DNA from: DASUPK01 sp963800285
GTDB taxonomy: Bacteria > Actinomycetota > Thermoleophilia > Solirubrobacterales > 70-9
NCBI GenBank assembly: GCA_963800285.1
Contig: CAWDAL010000030.1
Location: 248,001-312,000 of the forward strand
DNA length: 64,000 bases
Direction: 5' to 3'
Part shown: one piece after another, positions 63,594-64,000 of the stretch
How positions within the stretch are numbered: position 1 is the first letter of the stretch
Layout: the number at the start of each line of letters is the position of its first letter
Made by a program: the position numbers and the translations under genes
Notes under the pieces: model-generated
What the model was told of the DNA's origin: nothing
Seen by the model: the letters and a program-made list of their open reading frames with translations, nothing else
Database searches by the model: none

Positions 63594-64000
63594 CCGGCCC
63601 TCCTATGGGGAGCGGGGTTGTAGTGGGACCTGAACTTGGGAAGGGCGCCGGTAGCCGGGCCGAAGGCTGCCTGCTCGGCGTGGATCCAGGCGAGGAAGTC
63701 ACCGTCACTCACGACCTGCCCCGTATCGAACATGTGCCCATGAAAGAGCCCGCAGAGCTCGGCGCAGCGGATGGAGAAGCTGCGGACATCGGTCGGCTTG
63801 ACATAGGCGACGTTGTCCACGCCCGGATTGGCGTCTGCCTTCACCCCGAGGTCGTGGGCCCAGAACGAGTGGATCACGTCGAGCGAGGTGACGTGCAGCG
63901 CGACGTTCCGGTCGACCGGTAGCTCCAAGTGCGGCGTCTCCACGCCCCCGAACGTCGGCCAGCGGTAGGTGAACGCCCACTGCTGGGCGATCACCTGCAC
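63590..64000 (-). CDS. ctaC: Cytochrome c oxidase subunit II, C-terminal part
   Basis: 136 residues of the CuA domain; the N-terminal helices lie beyond the right edge. The CuA site is intact: SLDVIHSFWAHDLGVKADAN supplies the first His and RCAELCGLFHGHMFDTG the C-x3-C-x3-H-x2-M ligands. QQWAFTYRWP is the aromatic electron-entry patch. No cytochrome c domain follows the CuA site, so it is aa3- rather than caa3-type. Overlaps ctaD by 4 bp (ATGA). Confidence 0.93.
   Translation of the reverse strand: MQVIAQQWAFTYRWPTFGGVETPHLELPVDRNVALHVTSLDVIHSFWAHDLGVKADANPGVDNVAYVKPTDVRSFSIRCAELCGLFHGHMFDTGQVVSDGDFLAWIHAEQAAFGPATGALPKFRSHYNPAPHRRAG

Overview
The window is a high-GC chromosomal segment of an actinobacterium. 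The best fit is the class Thermoleophilia (Solirubrobacter/Conexibacter-like). That placement rests on the gene order tlyA-nadK-recN-steA-pyrG-NUDIX-xerD, frequent GTG/TTG starts, many 4-bp start/stop overlaps, and the style of the secreted proteins; it is an inference without a database search. No tRNA, rRNA or CRISPR array was seen.

Layout. 1-14.9 kb is a conserved housekeeping block read leftwards: tlyA, nadK, recN, steA, a MraY/WecA-like membrane protein, pyrG, an M20 peptidase, DUF3866, NUDIX, xerD, mutM and a P1-family peptidase cut by the left edge. It is interrupted by a 14-TM exporter and a secreted protein. 15.4-36.6 kb is a putative integrative element of about 21.2 kb. It has a tyrosine integrase and excisionase at the left end, a directly repeated 15-bp core plus terminator at both ends, and paired GTGCCAGAGT repeats just inside each end. 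Its cargo is a haloalkane dehalogenase, a MalT-like LuxR regulator, two carboxymuconolactone-decarboxylase-like proteins, three beta-propeller proteins (two paired with six-TM proteins), a two-TM K+ channel, a coiled-coil membrane protein and a DUF2252 protein. A 19-bp imperfect palindrome occurs six times, once at every promoter region of the cargo from 22 to 34 kb, which suggests a single regulon. A 1.2-kb region beside the excisionase holds a three-way-junction palindrome and two paralogous hairpin-plus-iteron elements whose stems covary.

36.7-49.8 kb is ordinary chromosome: an OmpR-type two-component system flanked by two low-complexity secreted proteins, a second MFS exporter, a sulfotransferase/TIGR03032 fusion, dxs, a polyprenyl synthase, a HAD phosphatase, nusB and efp.

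49.8-57.6 kb is a patchwork in which the start region of efp (start codon plus the codons for ISTNQF and the 5' leader) recurs five times, separating small gene blocks: arginase-like plus secreted barrel; cupin plus SnoaL; P-type ATPase; PPK2/SnoaL wreckage plus a GNAT-AAA+ fusion. I read this as repeated integration at the 5' end of efp. 57.8-64 kb is an aa3-type cytochrome oxidase cluster: heme O synthase, SCO, CtaG, subunits III, I and II (cut by the right edge) and two tiny membrane proteins.

Several genes that should be intact (nadK, heme O synthase, one propeller, the DUF1214-like gene) are broken by single-base indels, some in G/C runs. At least some of these look like consensus errors rather than real pseudogenes.
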